From: Candidatus Falkowiibacteriota bacterium
GTDB taxonomy: Bacteria; Patescibacteriota; Patescibacteriia; CAIXNZ01
DNA: 13,794 bases
Direction of reading: 5' to 3'
NCBI GenBank assembly: GCA_903920975.1
Contig: CAIXNZ010000092.1
Span: forward strand, 1-13,794
Shown: in pieces, positions 5,673-12,407 of the stretch
Layout of the letters: each line of letters opens with the position of its first letter
Position numbering within the stretch: position 1 is the first letter of the stretch
Translations under genes and position numbers: made by a program
The notes under the pieces: model-generated
Database searches by the model: none
Told to the model about the DNA's origin: nothing
The model's input: the letters and a program-made list of their open reading frames with translations, nothing else

Positions 5673-8096
5673 ATGGAACAATATAATCACAAAGAAATTG
5701 AAGCCAAGTGGCAGAAGGTTTGGGACAAATCTGATTTGTATAAAGCGATAGATTTTTCCAAAAAGCCCAAATATTATTGCATGATTGAGTTTCCTTATCC
5801 GTCAGGTGAGGGTCTTCATGTCGGTCATCCGCGCTCATTTACAGCCTTGGATATTTTAGCGCGCAAAAGAAGAATGGAAGGCTATAATGTTTTATTTCCG
5901 ATTGGCTGGGATGCTTTTGGCTTGCCAGCGGAAAATTATGCCATCAAGACCGGCACTCACCCAAGAATTTCTACTGAAAAAAATATTGCTACTTTTACCC
6001 GTCAATTAAAATCTTTGGGCTTATCTTTCGATTGGTCTCGAGAAATAGACACCACTGACCCGAACTATTACAAATGGACGCAATGGATATTTTTAAAACT
6101 TTTTGAAAAAAATCTGGCTTACAAAACTAAGATGGATATTAACTGGTGCACTAAGTGCAATGTTGGATTAGCTAATGAGGAAGTGGTAAATAATCTTTGC
6201 GAAAGATGCGGCGGTGAAGTTTATCACCGCGAAAGGGAACAGTGGATGTTAAAAATTACTGCTTATGCTGATCGTTTATTGGAAGATTTGGACAAAGTAA
6301 ATTATTTGGAAAAAATAAAAAAATTGCAATCTGATTGGATTGGCAAAAGCCATGGCGCCCAAGTTGTTTTTAAAGTAATGAGTAAAACTGTCTTGCCCAA
6401 GGACAAGGGTTATTATTTACCCGTTTATACGACCAGACCAGACACGCTTTTTGGCTGCACTTATATGGTGGTAGCGCCCGAGCACGAGGTTATTCAAAAA
6501 TTTGTTGACCAAATTGATAATTATGACGAAGTTTTGGATTATATTGAGCAGACCAAGAAAAAAACTGAAATGGAAAGAACTAATTTGGAAAAAACTAAAT
6601 CTGGCGTAGAATTACACGGCTTAAAAGCATCAAACCCAGTAACCAAAGAAGAAATTCCCATATTTGCGGCTGATTATGTTTTGGCAACCTATGGCACAGG
6701 CGCGATTATGGCTGTGCCTGCACATGACCAGCGTGATCATGATTTTGCCAAAAAATATGATTTGGAAATAAAAGAAGTTATTTCTGGCGGTAATGTCAAA
6801 GAAGAAGCCTGGACCGGCGAAGGTACTTTAGTTAATTCAGTTTTTTTAAATGGTTTAAATGTTCAGCAAGCCACTGATAAGATGATTGACTGGCTGGAAG
6901 AAAAAGAGCTGGGTTTTGAAACCACAAATTATCATTTGCGCGATTGGGTTTTTTCTCGCCAAAGATATTGGGGCGAACCAATTCCTATTATTATTTGTCC
7001 CGAATGCGGCTATGTGCCAGTAGCGGAAAAGGATTTACCCGTTGTTTTGCCTGAAATTAAAAATTATTTGACCACTGAAAATGGCGATTCGCCCTTAGCC
7101 TTGGTTGAAGACTGGGTAAATGTTGAGTGTCCCAAATGCGGGGGCGATGCCAAACGCGAAACAGACACTATGCCAAATTGGGCCGGTTCTTCCTGGTATT
7201 TTTTGCGCTATACTGATCCGCATAATAATAAAGCGTTGGCTGATTTGAAAAAATTAAAATATTGGACTCCAATTGATTGGTATAACGGCGGCATGGAGCA
7301 TACTACTTTGCATCTTTTATATTCAAGATTTTGGCATAAATTTTTATTTGATATTGGCGTTGTGCCGACGTCAGAACCATATGCCAAACGCACTTCTCAT
7401 GGCATGATTTTAGGCGAGGATGGTGAAAAAATGTCCAAATCGCGAGGTAATGTGATTAATCCAGATGCCGTAGTTAATGAGCATGGTGCTGATACTTTTA
7501 GAGCTTATGAAATGTTTATGGGCCCCTTTGACCAGGCAACGCCCTGGAGCACGCAAGGAGTAGTTGGTGTCAGAAGATTCATTGAAAAAGTTTGGCAAAT
7601 CGGTCATAAGCTTGATGATAAAAAAAGAACCAATGATGATGATTTAATTAGATTGCTGAATAAAACCATAAAGCAGGTGACAGAGCAAATTGAAACTTTG
7701 GATTTAAATACTTGTATTTCAGCCATGATGATTTTGGTAAATAAATTTCAAGAAGAAGGATGCAATAAAAAAATATTTAAGGATTTTCTGAAAATATTAT
7801 CGCCTTTTGCCCCGCATATTTGCGAAGAACTGTGGCAAATTTTAGGCCACAAGAAATCAATATTTTTGGAAAAATGGCCGAAATTTAATCCGGAATTAAT
7901 TAAGGACGAGGCCATTGAGCTCCCCATTCAAATTAATGGCAAGATGCGTTCCAAAATATTTATTACTCAAGACATGAGTGAAGAGGAAATCAAGAAGATT
8001 GTTTTAGCAGACGAAAAAGTAAAGAAAAATTTAGAAGGTGACGAAATAAAGAAATTTATTTATATCAAGAATAAGATAATTAATATAGTAATTTAA
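5673..8096 (+). CDS. leuS: Leucyl-tRNA synthetase
   Basis: An 807-aa class Ia synthetase that charges tRNA-Leu in the cytoplasm; length fits bacterial LeuRS. Visible parts: PYPSGEGLHVGH with the HIGH-type motif HVGH (49-52), a first zinc-type CxxC pair set (C159/C162, C176/C179), the CP1 editing domain with TTRPDTLFG (253-261) and GTGAIMAVPAHDQRDHDFA (341-359) including the editing aspartate D355, a second CxxC set (C442/C445, C486/C489), DWVFSRQRYWGEP (424-436), the aminoacylation segment TMPNWAGSSWYFLRY (499-513), the KMSKS loop (586-590), and an anticodon-binding plus C-terminal domain ending VQINGKxR-like (PIQINGKMRSK, 751-761). Both synthetic and editing sites look intact. The ATG at 5673 lacks an SD; the promoter is close upstream. 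The next gene starts 1 nt after the stop, so it heads an operon. Confidence 0.98.
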   Translation: MEQYNHKEIEAKWQKVWDKSDLYKAIDFSKKPKYYCMIEFPYPSGEGLHVGHPRSFTALDILARKRRMEGYNVLFPIGWDAFGLPAENYAIKTGTHPRISTEKNIATFTRQLKSLGLSFDWSREIDTTDPNYYKWTQWIFLKLFEKNLAYKTKMDINWCTKCNVGLANEEVVNNLCERCGGEVYHREREQWMLKITAYADRLLEDLDKVNYLEKIKKLQSDWIGKSHGAQVVFKVMSKTVLPKDKGYYLPVYTTRPDTLFGCTYMVVAPEHEVIQKFVDQIDNYDEVLDYIEQTKKKTEMERTNLEKTKSGVELHGLKASNPVTKEEIPIFAADYVLATYGTGAIMAVPAHDQRDHDFAKKYDLEIKEVISGGNVKEEAWTGEGTLVNSVFLNGLNVQQATDKMIDWLEEKELGFETTNYHLRDWVFSRQRYWGEPIPIIICPECGYVPVAEKDLPVVLPEIKNYLTTENGDSPLALVEDWVNVECPKCGGDAKRETDTMPNWAGSSWYFLRYTDPHNNKALADLKKLKYWTPIDWYNGGMEHTTLHLLYSRFWHKFLFDIGVVPTSEPYAKRTSHGMILGEDGEKMSKSRGNVINPDAVVNEHGADTFRAYEMFMGPFDQATPWSTQGVVGVRRFIEKVWQIGHKLDDKKRTNDDDLIRLLNKTIKQVTEQIETLDLNTCISAMMILVNKFQEEGCNKKIFKDFLKILSPFAPHICEELWQILGHKKSIFLEKWPKFNPELIKDEAIELPIQINGKMRSKIFITQDMSEEEIKKIVLADEKVKKNLEGDEIKKFIYIKNKIINIVI

Positions 8097-8097
8097 A

Positions 8098-8625
8098 ATG
8101 CAGATTAAAGACTTATATTCACATTTGCGGATCATTCCCGATTATCCTGAAAGCGGACACAATTTTTATGATATTTCCGCACTTTTGGAAAATAAAGAAG
8201 CCCTTCACTTGATAATTGAAGAATTGGGCAGGCCGTATGAAGGTATTGCAATTGATAAGATAGTCGCAGTAGATACTCGGGGTTTGCTTTTGGCCGCACC
8301 ACTAGCTTTTTATTTGGGTTGCGGCTTAGCCACCATAAGATCACAAGGTCATTCGCCCCTGGCCAATATCAGTGAAGTATTTGAAGCTAAATCAGAGGCA
8401 AAAAAAATGTTAATGCACATCGAGGCCGTCCAATCAAAAGAAAGGGTTATTATTGTTGATGATGTTTTAGCCACTGGCGAGACAACAAAGGCTATTATTG
8501 ATTTGATACACCAGGCTGACGCGGAAATAGTTGGCATCAGTTTTCTATTGGAGTTAAGCTATTTGCATGGCAAAGAAAATATATCCCACTTTCCGGTTTA
8601 TTCCTTATTAACGTTCGATGAATAA
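8098..8625 (+). CDS. apt: Adenine phosphoribosyltransferase-like protein
   Basis: A 175-aa type I phosphoribosyltransferase, in the APRT branch by length and N-terminal hood (RIIPDYPESGHNFYDISALL, 11-30). In APRT the enzyme joins adenine and PRPP to AMP in purine salvage. The PRPP loop VIIVDDVLATGET (117-129) is complete with D121/D122, and DTRGLLLAAPLAFYLG (59-74) matches the EARGFxxGAPLA block. However, the usual RKxGKLP flexible-loop segment is RSQGHSP (81-87), without either lysine, and the following YxLEYG segment is replaced by FEAKSEAKK. The substrate or activity could therefore differ from adenine, or it could be a regulatory or degenerate member. It starts 1 nt after leuS and overlaps the glycosyltransferase by 8 nt, so it is translated within the leuS operon. 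Confidence 0.8.
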   Translation: MQIKDLYSHLRIIPDYPESGHNFYDISALLENKEALHLIIEELGRPYEGIAIDKIVAVDTRGLLLAAPLAFYLGCGLATIRSQGHSPLANISEVFEAKSEAKKMLMHIEAVQSKERVIIVDDVLATGETTKAIIDLIHQADAEIVGISFLLELSYLHGKENISHFPVYSLLTFDE

Positions 8626-9325
8626 TATGAATCAGGGTTTGGTTATTATTCCGACTTATGATGAGAAAGAAAATATCGAGATTTTAATCGGAGAAATTCT
8701 AGATTTAAATTTGTCATTAGACATCTTGGTAATTGATGATAATTCTCCAGATGGTACGGGGCAGCTTCTTGAAAATTTAAAACAAAAAATAAGTCAACTG
8801 CAAGTAATCCATCGCCAAGCTAAATTGGGCCTGGCTGGCGCTTATATCCTGGGGTTTAAATATGCCTTAGAAAAGGGTTATGATTATATTTTTCAGATGG
8901 ATGCGGACTTATCTCACCAACCAAAATTCCTGCCGCTTTTATGGGAAAAACTTAAAGAAAATGACTTGGTCATTGGCTCCCGCTATATTAATGGTGGAGG
9001 TATCGAGGGCTGGCCTTGGTACCGTTTATTTTTAAGCCGTTTTGCTTCGCTTTATGCCAGAATAATTTTGGGTGTGAGAATTTATGATTTTACTGGCGGT
9101 TTTAATGGCTATAAAAATGAGGTTTTGGCTAAAATTGATTTTGACAAAATTATTTCCCAAGGATATTCTTTTTTGCTTGAATTAAAATATAAAACGATTT
9201 TACGCAATTTTAAATATTGCGAAATTCCCATTGTTTTTGTGGAGCGCCAACAGGGGAAATCAAAGATTAGTAGAAAAATAATTTGGGAAGCAGCTATAAA
9301 TTGCTGGAAATTGAGATTTGGTTAA
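8618..9325 (+). CDS. Family 2 glycosyltransferase, polyprenol-phosphate mannose/glucose synthase type
   Basis: A 235-aa GT2 enzyme of the DPM1-like group, which transfers a sugar from a nucleotide sugar to a polyprenyl phosphate at the inner face of the membrane. Motifs: VIIPTYDEKENI (9-20), VIDDNSPDGT (38-47), KLGLAGAY (69-76), DxD metal site MDADLSHQP (94-102, D95 and D97), GSRYINGG (120-127), the WPWYRLFLSR block (132-141), DFTGGFNGY (157-165), and EIPIVFVERQQGKSKIS (202-218). All nucleotide-sugar and metal motifs are intact. No C-terminal membrane domain is present, as in the soluble DPM1 type. The ATG at 8618 overlaps the apt stop; an in-frame ATG at 8627 would match the family N-terminus slightly better. 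Donor sugar cannot be decided. As the last gene of the leuS operon it may feed surface glycosylation. Confidence 0.88.
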   Translation: MNNMNQGLVIIPTYDEKENIEILIGEILDLNLSLDILVIDDNSPDGTGQLLENLKQKISQLQVIHRQAKLGLAGAYILGFKYALEKGYDYIFQMDADLSHQPKFLPLLWEKLKENDLVIGSRYINGGGIEGWPWYRLFLSRFASLYARIILGVRIYDFTGGFNGYKNEVLAKIDFDKIISQGYSFLLELKYKTILRNFKYCEIPIVFVERQQGKSKISRKIIWEAAINCWKLRFG

Positions 9326-9347
9326 AAAGGAAATTTGTCCACAGGTC

Positions 9348-9376
9348 TTGTATTTTTCTTCAAAATTTGCTATAAT
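9348..9376 (+). promoter_or_regulatory. Promoter P1 upstream of the surface-protein gene
   Basis: TTGTAT (9348-9353) and a perfect TATAAT (9371-9376) are 17 nt apart, with an extended TGC before the -10. Start near 9383 would give either a leader of about 127 nt for the 9510 gene or a stand-alone RNA of about 115 nt ending at the hairpin. Confidence 0.7.
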
Positions 9377-9412
9377 ACTAGTAGGGAAATAAAAGTATAA
9401 TATATCTGAGAA

Positions 9413-9428
9413 TGACAAAAAATTGTCA
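9413..9428 (+). repeat. Short inverted repeat overlapping a -35 box, operator-like
   Basis: TGACAA (9413-9418) and TTGTCA (9423-9428) form a perfect 6-bp inverted repeat around AAAA. The right half is the -35 of P2, so a bound dimer could block it. Function is inferred only from position. Confidence 0.35.
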
Positions 9429-9450
9429 AACTTTTTTACTTTCGTATAAC
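9423..9450 (+). promoter_or_regulatory. Promoter P2 upstream of the surface-protein gene
   Basis: TTGTCA (9423-9428) and TATAAC (9445-9450) are 16 nt apart. Start would be near 9457, 10 nt before the hairpin at 9467. Confidence 0.45.
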
Positions 9451-9466
9451 TTTTTAAATATAAGGC

Positions 9467-9497
9467 AAAAAGAGTAATTTTTAAATTACTCTTTTTT
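9467..9497 (+). terminator. AT-rich hairpin: leuS-operon terminator or attenuator
   Basis: A perfect 14-bp inverted repeat pairs 9467-9480 with 9483-9496; the innermost pairs must open to form a loop. It ends in a run of six T. No other terminator follows the glycosyltransferase gene, so it may end the leuS operon. Because P1 and P2 lie upstream of it, it could also limit transcription into the gene at 9510. A TATTAA (9497-9502) just after it could act as a separate -10 giving a leaderless mRNA. Confidence 0.65.
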
Positions 9498-9509
9498 ATT
9501 AATAAATTT

Positions 9510-12344
9510 ATGAATAATATGAATTTAAAACCAAAGTGCAAACCAAGCTGGCATTCATTTTTTAGTAAAAATTTCATTGCTATTTATTTGGCGTTGGCGT
9601 TAGTTTTAGTTATTAATCAGGTTATTTTCTCTTATGCGTTAAAGGATAGAGAAAATGCCAAGGCCATCACCAGCAATCTCATAAGCGAGATGTTTTGGGC
9701 TATGCCAAATATAACAGCCCATAAAGGCACGAATAATGTGGTTATTGCGACAGGAGCTTTCCCCGATTCTATGCAAAATGAAAATCTCGCCTGCACTTAT
9801 GAATTGCAAGGCAATTCTTGCATAAGCTTGGTTGAGGCAGATGGTATGGGTTCAAATTCAGCAGGCACGGATGATGATGGCATTACCAATATTTATAAAT
9901 TGCCAACCTATCAACAGCCATTTAATAATGTTTTTTTTCAAAGCAGTGATCAGATGTGTGTAGATAGCTTAACTAGTCCAACTTGCGTTTATTATGATAG
10001 CGATGGAGACTGCAGTATCGGTACGGGAACTCCAACACGTCTTTTAGGTAGTGCCTGCGGAAGTTTTTCGGATATTAACATGTCAACTTCAGCTTTGCCA
10101 TATTTGTTTGGACATTCAGAAGTCGTGAAGCAAAATGGCGCTTATGATTATTGCGGTGGTCCAAATTCTCCCGCCTGCCCCAATAATTCATCTGGTTCAA
10201 TTAGGGCAGATGCAACTGGAACAAAATGCGGACCATTGGGCAATGGGCCATTAACAATACCGGTTTGGGATGATATTACTGGCGATAATTTATTTACTCC
10301 AGGCGTGGATACGATTTATTGGGATCCAAACCATTGCTTAACTGGTGCAGGAGTATGTGCTGGAGGAGGTTGTGTTGGAACTCCGACAGGGAGTCCCATG
10401 TTAATTTATCTTTCAAGCCCGACTTCATGCCGAGACAGGGTGTGGGATGATAGCTCGTCAAATGATGGCGTCTTTACATTAGGCGTAGATTCAGTTGCCT
10501 GGGATCCAACTCACTGCTTAACCAATGGCATGTCGGGTTACAAAATGATAGAACCAGCCAAATATACAGAATCAATTTGGTCAATTCATATAGCATATGA
10601 TGTGCTTTTAAAGCAAGGAAGTGACTGGGGTTCGCCATACATAGGCCAATGGCAAGGTTATTTGGCGCCAGCTTGGACATCGCTTGAAACTTATAAAGAT
10701 TCAGGCGTTGGTCATTATACTGGCACAGAGCCAGTAGTTATTGATAATGATTCAAGCGGAACCTTTTCCCCTGGTGATTTTGATGTCTATGGCATTGGCG
10801 GCCTAGCTCCTGGCGATCCCCTAACTCAACTAAGTTCAGTTGTCGGACCGCACGGTTTTCCATTAATTAAAACTCAAGCTGGCGGAGCTACCACTATTTT
10901 AACAGCTGCCGATTCAATATTGGAAGATGAGGGCAATATAACAACCGGAACAACTCCAAATGGCTATATTGACAGACCATGGGATATTTTAGACAGGGGA
11001 ATGTTTACTTTTACTGGTAGTTTGGTGCCTGAACGCGACATAACAAATCTTAGATTATATGTTGATTTTGGGTCTAGCGGGATTTGCGATGCTTCTGATA
11101 CTTATGCAATGGACTTTTCATATAATGGAACATATTATCTCAATGATACCTTTCCTTTTCTTGCGTTACCTGTCGAAACTTGTATTATTGCCGATATACC
11201 TAGCACGGCAATCGGCGGTTCAACAGGGTCAATAAAAATCCCTCAATTTAATGATGTAAATAGTAATGGTTTTTATGATAGCGGTGATGCAGGCTTTTTC
11301 TATTACTCTGGCAATAACGGCCCAAGAGATGCCGACTTGATTTTCCCATATTCTATTACCATTGTACCGCTGCCTCGCAATAGCGGAGCCGGCACCGGAC
11401 AAGACTTAATCCCACCGGGAAGTCCGGAAAATGTAAAAATTAAAGCCTCAGCAAATGGTACGGTCCAAATAACCTGGACAGATCCATCTGATGCTGATTT
11501 AAGCCAGATTATTATAGATGAAAATGCTTCTAGCGCTAATACTATTTCAGCAGTTGAAAGGGGTATCCAGAGTTTGCTATTGAGTGGCCGTAAAGTCGGT
11601 TCATCTTATGACTATAATATCAGAGCTAAAGATACTGGCGGTAACTACAGTTCCGACCAAATTTATACTGTTGTTATTCCAAGTGAAGGGGATATTGAAG
11701 TAACTTTGCCGACATATTTAGCAGCGCCGTTGATTCCTTCTTTGCCAGCTGGTGTTAGTGTCGGAGATATTGTCAAATCTGACAAAACAGCAGATTTATT
11801 TTTTGTTGGCGCTGACCACAAAAAGCATGTTTTCCCCAATCAGGCCATATATAATTCTTGGTACGCTGATTTTTCTAAAGTAAAAACTATTTCTGAGGCT
11901 GATTTGGATATGCTGGTGTCTGGTACAGATATAGTTGTTCGCGAAGGTACCTATTTGGTGAAAAGAACGTCTGCTTCTAAGATTTATGCCGTAGATAATA
12001 ACGGTCTGTTGCTTTGGGTTTCCAGCGAAAGAATCTTAAATGATTTATATGGTACAAATTGGAAAAATCGCTTGCTTGAACTGCCTGATAATATTTTCAA
12101 TAAATATACTATTGGTCCGACCATGGTTGCTGTTTCTCAGGCCAACGGAAGCTTGATAAGCTATAGAAATAGCAATAAGGTATATTATATTGATAATGGT
12201 CAAAAAAGAGAGGTAACAAAGGATATTTTTGCCAAGAATAATTATCAGGATAAGTTTGTCAGTAAAAATATTGATACTGATATTAATTACAATTTAGGCG
12301 CACCGATGACTTTGAAAAATACGCCTACTTATTTTCTGAAATAG
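9510..12344 (+). CDS. Large exported multi-repeat surface protein, 944 aa
   Basis: Probably a cell-surface protein; no catalytic domain seen. A basic N-terminus and one hydrophobic helix (about 22-42, IAIYLALALVLVINQVIF core) suggest a signal anchor or signal peptide with an unclear cleavage site. Residues 95-336 carry 14 cysteines, likely disulfides outside the cell. D/N/G-rich loops resembling calcium-binding dockerin or thrombospondin-3 loops recur at about 120-127, 161-170, 252-276, 311-336, 410-424 and 580-593; two of them (252-277, 311-337) are clear duplicates ending WDPxHCL. Residues 636-722 look like a fibronectin type III domain. The C-terminus has three related units (761-798, 823-860, 888-920) with a K(I/V)Y...DN.G pattern that I associate with Patescibacteria surface proteins. 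There is no LPXTG or C-terminal helix. No SD; an alternative ATG is at 9519. A role in host or surface attachment is a guess. Confidence 0.85.
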   Translation: MNNMNLKPKCKPSWHSFFSKNFIAIYLALALVLVINQVIFSYALKDRENAKAITSNLISEMFWAMPNITAHKGTNNVVIATGAFPDSMQNENLACTYELQGNSCISLVEADGMGSNSAGTDDDGITNIYKLPTYQQPFNNVFFQSSDQMCVDSLTSPTCVYYDSDGDCSIGTGTPTRLLGSACGSFSDINMSTSALPYLFGHSEVVKQNGAYDYCGGPNSPACPNNSSGSIRADATGTKCGPLGNGPLTIPVWDDITGDNLFTPGVDTIYWDPNHCLTGAGVCAGGGCVGTPTGSPMLIYLSSPTSCRDRVWDDSSSNDGVFTLGVDSVAWDPTHCLTNGMSGYKMIEPAKYTESIWSIHIAYDVLLKQGSDWGSPYIGQWQGYLAPAWTSLETYKDSGVGHYTGTEPVVIDNDSSGTFSPGDFDVYGIGGLAPGDPLTQLSSVVGPHGFPLIKTQAGGATTILTAADSILEDEGNITTGTTPNGYIDRPWDILDRGMFTFTGSLVPERDITNLRLYVDFGSSGICDASDTYAMDFSYNGTYYLNDTFPFLALPVETCIIADIPSTAIGGSTGSIKIPQFNDVNSNGFYDSGDAGFFYYSGNNGPRDADLIFPYSITIVPLPRNSGAGTGQDLIPPGSPENVKIKASANGTVQITWTDPSDADLSQIIIDENASSANTISAVERGIQSLLLSGRKVGSSYDYNIRAKDTGGNYSSDQIYTVVIPSEGDIEVTLPTYLAAPLIPSLPAGVSVGDIVKSDKTADLFFVGADHKKHVFPNQAIYNSWYADFSKVKTISEADLDMLVSGTDIVVREGTYLVKRTSASKIYAVDNNGLLLWVSSERILNDLYGTNWKNRLLELPDNIFNKYTIGPTMVAVSQANGSLISYRNSNKVYYIDNGQKREVTKDIFAKNNYQDKFVSKNIDTDINYNLGAPMTLKNTPTYFLK
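10263..10520 (+). repeat. Duplicated Ca-binding-like unit encoded in the surface-protein gene
   Basis: Copies are 10263-10340 and 10440-10520. Both encode VWDD, an N/D-rich loop, F-T-x-G-V-D, then WDPxHCLT. Nucleotide blocks such as tgggatgat and tgggatccaa are shared, pointing to an old duplication that has since diverged. Confidence 0.7.
11790..12269 (+). repeat. Three divergent C-terminal protein repeats of the surface protein
   Basis: Units start at about 11790, 11976 and 12171 (residues 761, 823, 888). Each opens with a (L/I/V)(F/Y)xxxxDxxxxxxV strand pair (LFFVGADHKKHVF, IYAVDNNGLLLWV, VYYIDNGQKREV) followed by a helix-like stretch with aromatic residues (NSWYADF, LYGTNW, NNYQDKF). They are recognisable at protein level only. 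Confidence 0.65.
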
Positions 12345-12358
12345 AAGTTTAGATAATT

Positions 12359-12393
12359 AAGCCCCCTATACCGTACGGTTTAGGGGGCTTTTT
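12359..12393 (+). terminator. Intrinsic terminator after the surface-protein gene
   Basis: AAGCCCCCTA (12359-12368) pairs with TAGGGGGCTT (12381-12390); after a T-T mismatch the stem continues with ACC/GGT around a GTAC loop. T tract 12389-12393. Confidence 0.92.
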
Positions 12394-12401
12394 GTTATAA
12401 T
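12393..12401 (+). promoter_or_regulatory. Extended -10 promoter giving a leaderless comEC mRNA
   Basis: TGT-TATAAT (TG at 12393-12394, hexamer 12396-12401) is joined to the terminator T tract. The -35 position falls in the terminator stem and shows no match. The comEC ATG begins 7 nt after the hexamer, where transcription would be expected to start. Confidence 0.55.
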
Positions 12402-12407
12402 ATATTC

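Noticed and set aside
9391..9430. Minus-strand promoter from TTGACA (reverse of 9424-9429)
   Set aside because: The hexamer 17 nt away is GATATA, a weak -10, and it would only drive antisense RNA into the glycosyltransferase.
8618..9524. The same 15 bases (atgaataatatgaat) at the start of the glycosyltransferase and surface-protein genes
   Set aside because: One such match in AT-rich DNA is within chance, and the downstream sequences are unrelated.
9260..9577. Minus-strand open frame of 105 codons covering the gap before the surface gene
   Set aside because: It is low-complexity K/F/L/I/N sequence typical of AT-rich noncoding DNA, overlaps two real genes, and has no promoter or SD.
10474..10680. 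Minus-strand frame within the surface-protein gene
   Set aside because: It is a shadow of a gene with clear protein-level repeats and has no signals of its own. The same applies to the other minus-strand frames inside trxB, malic enzyme, leuS, apt and comEC.
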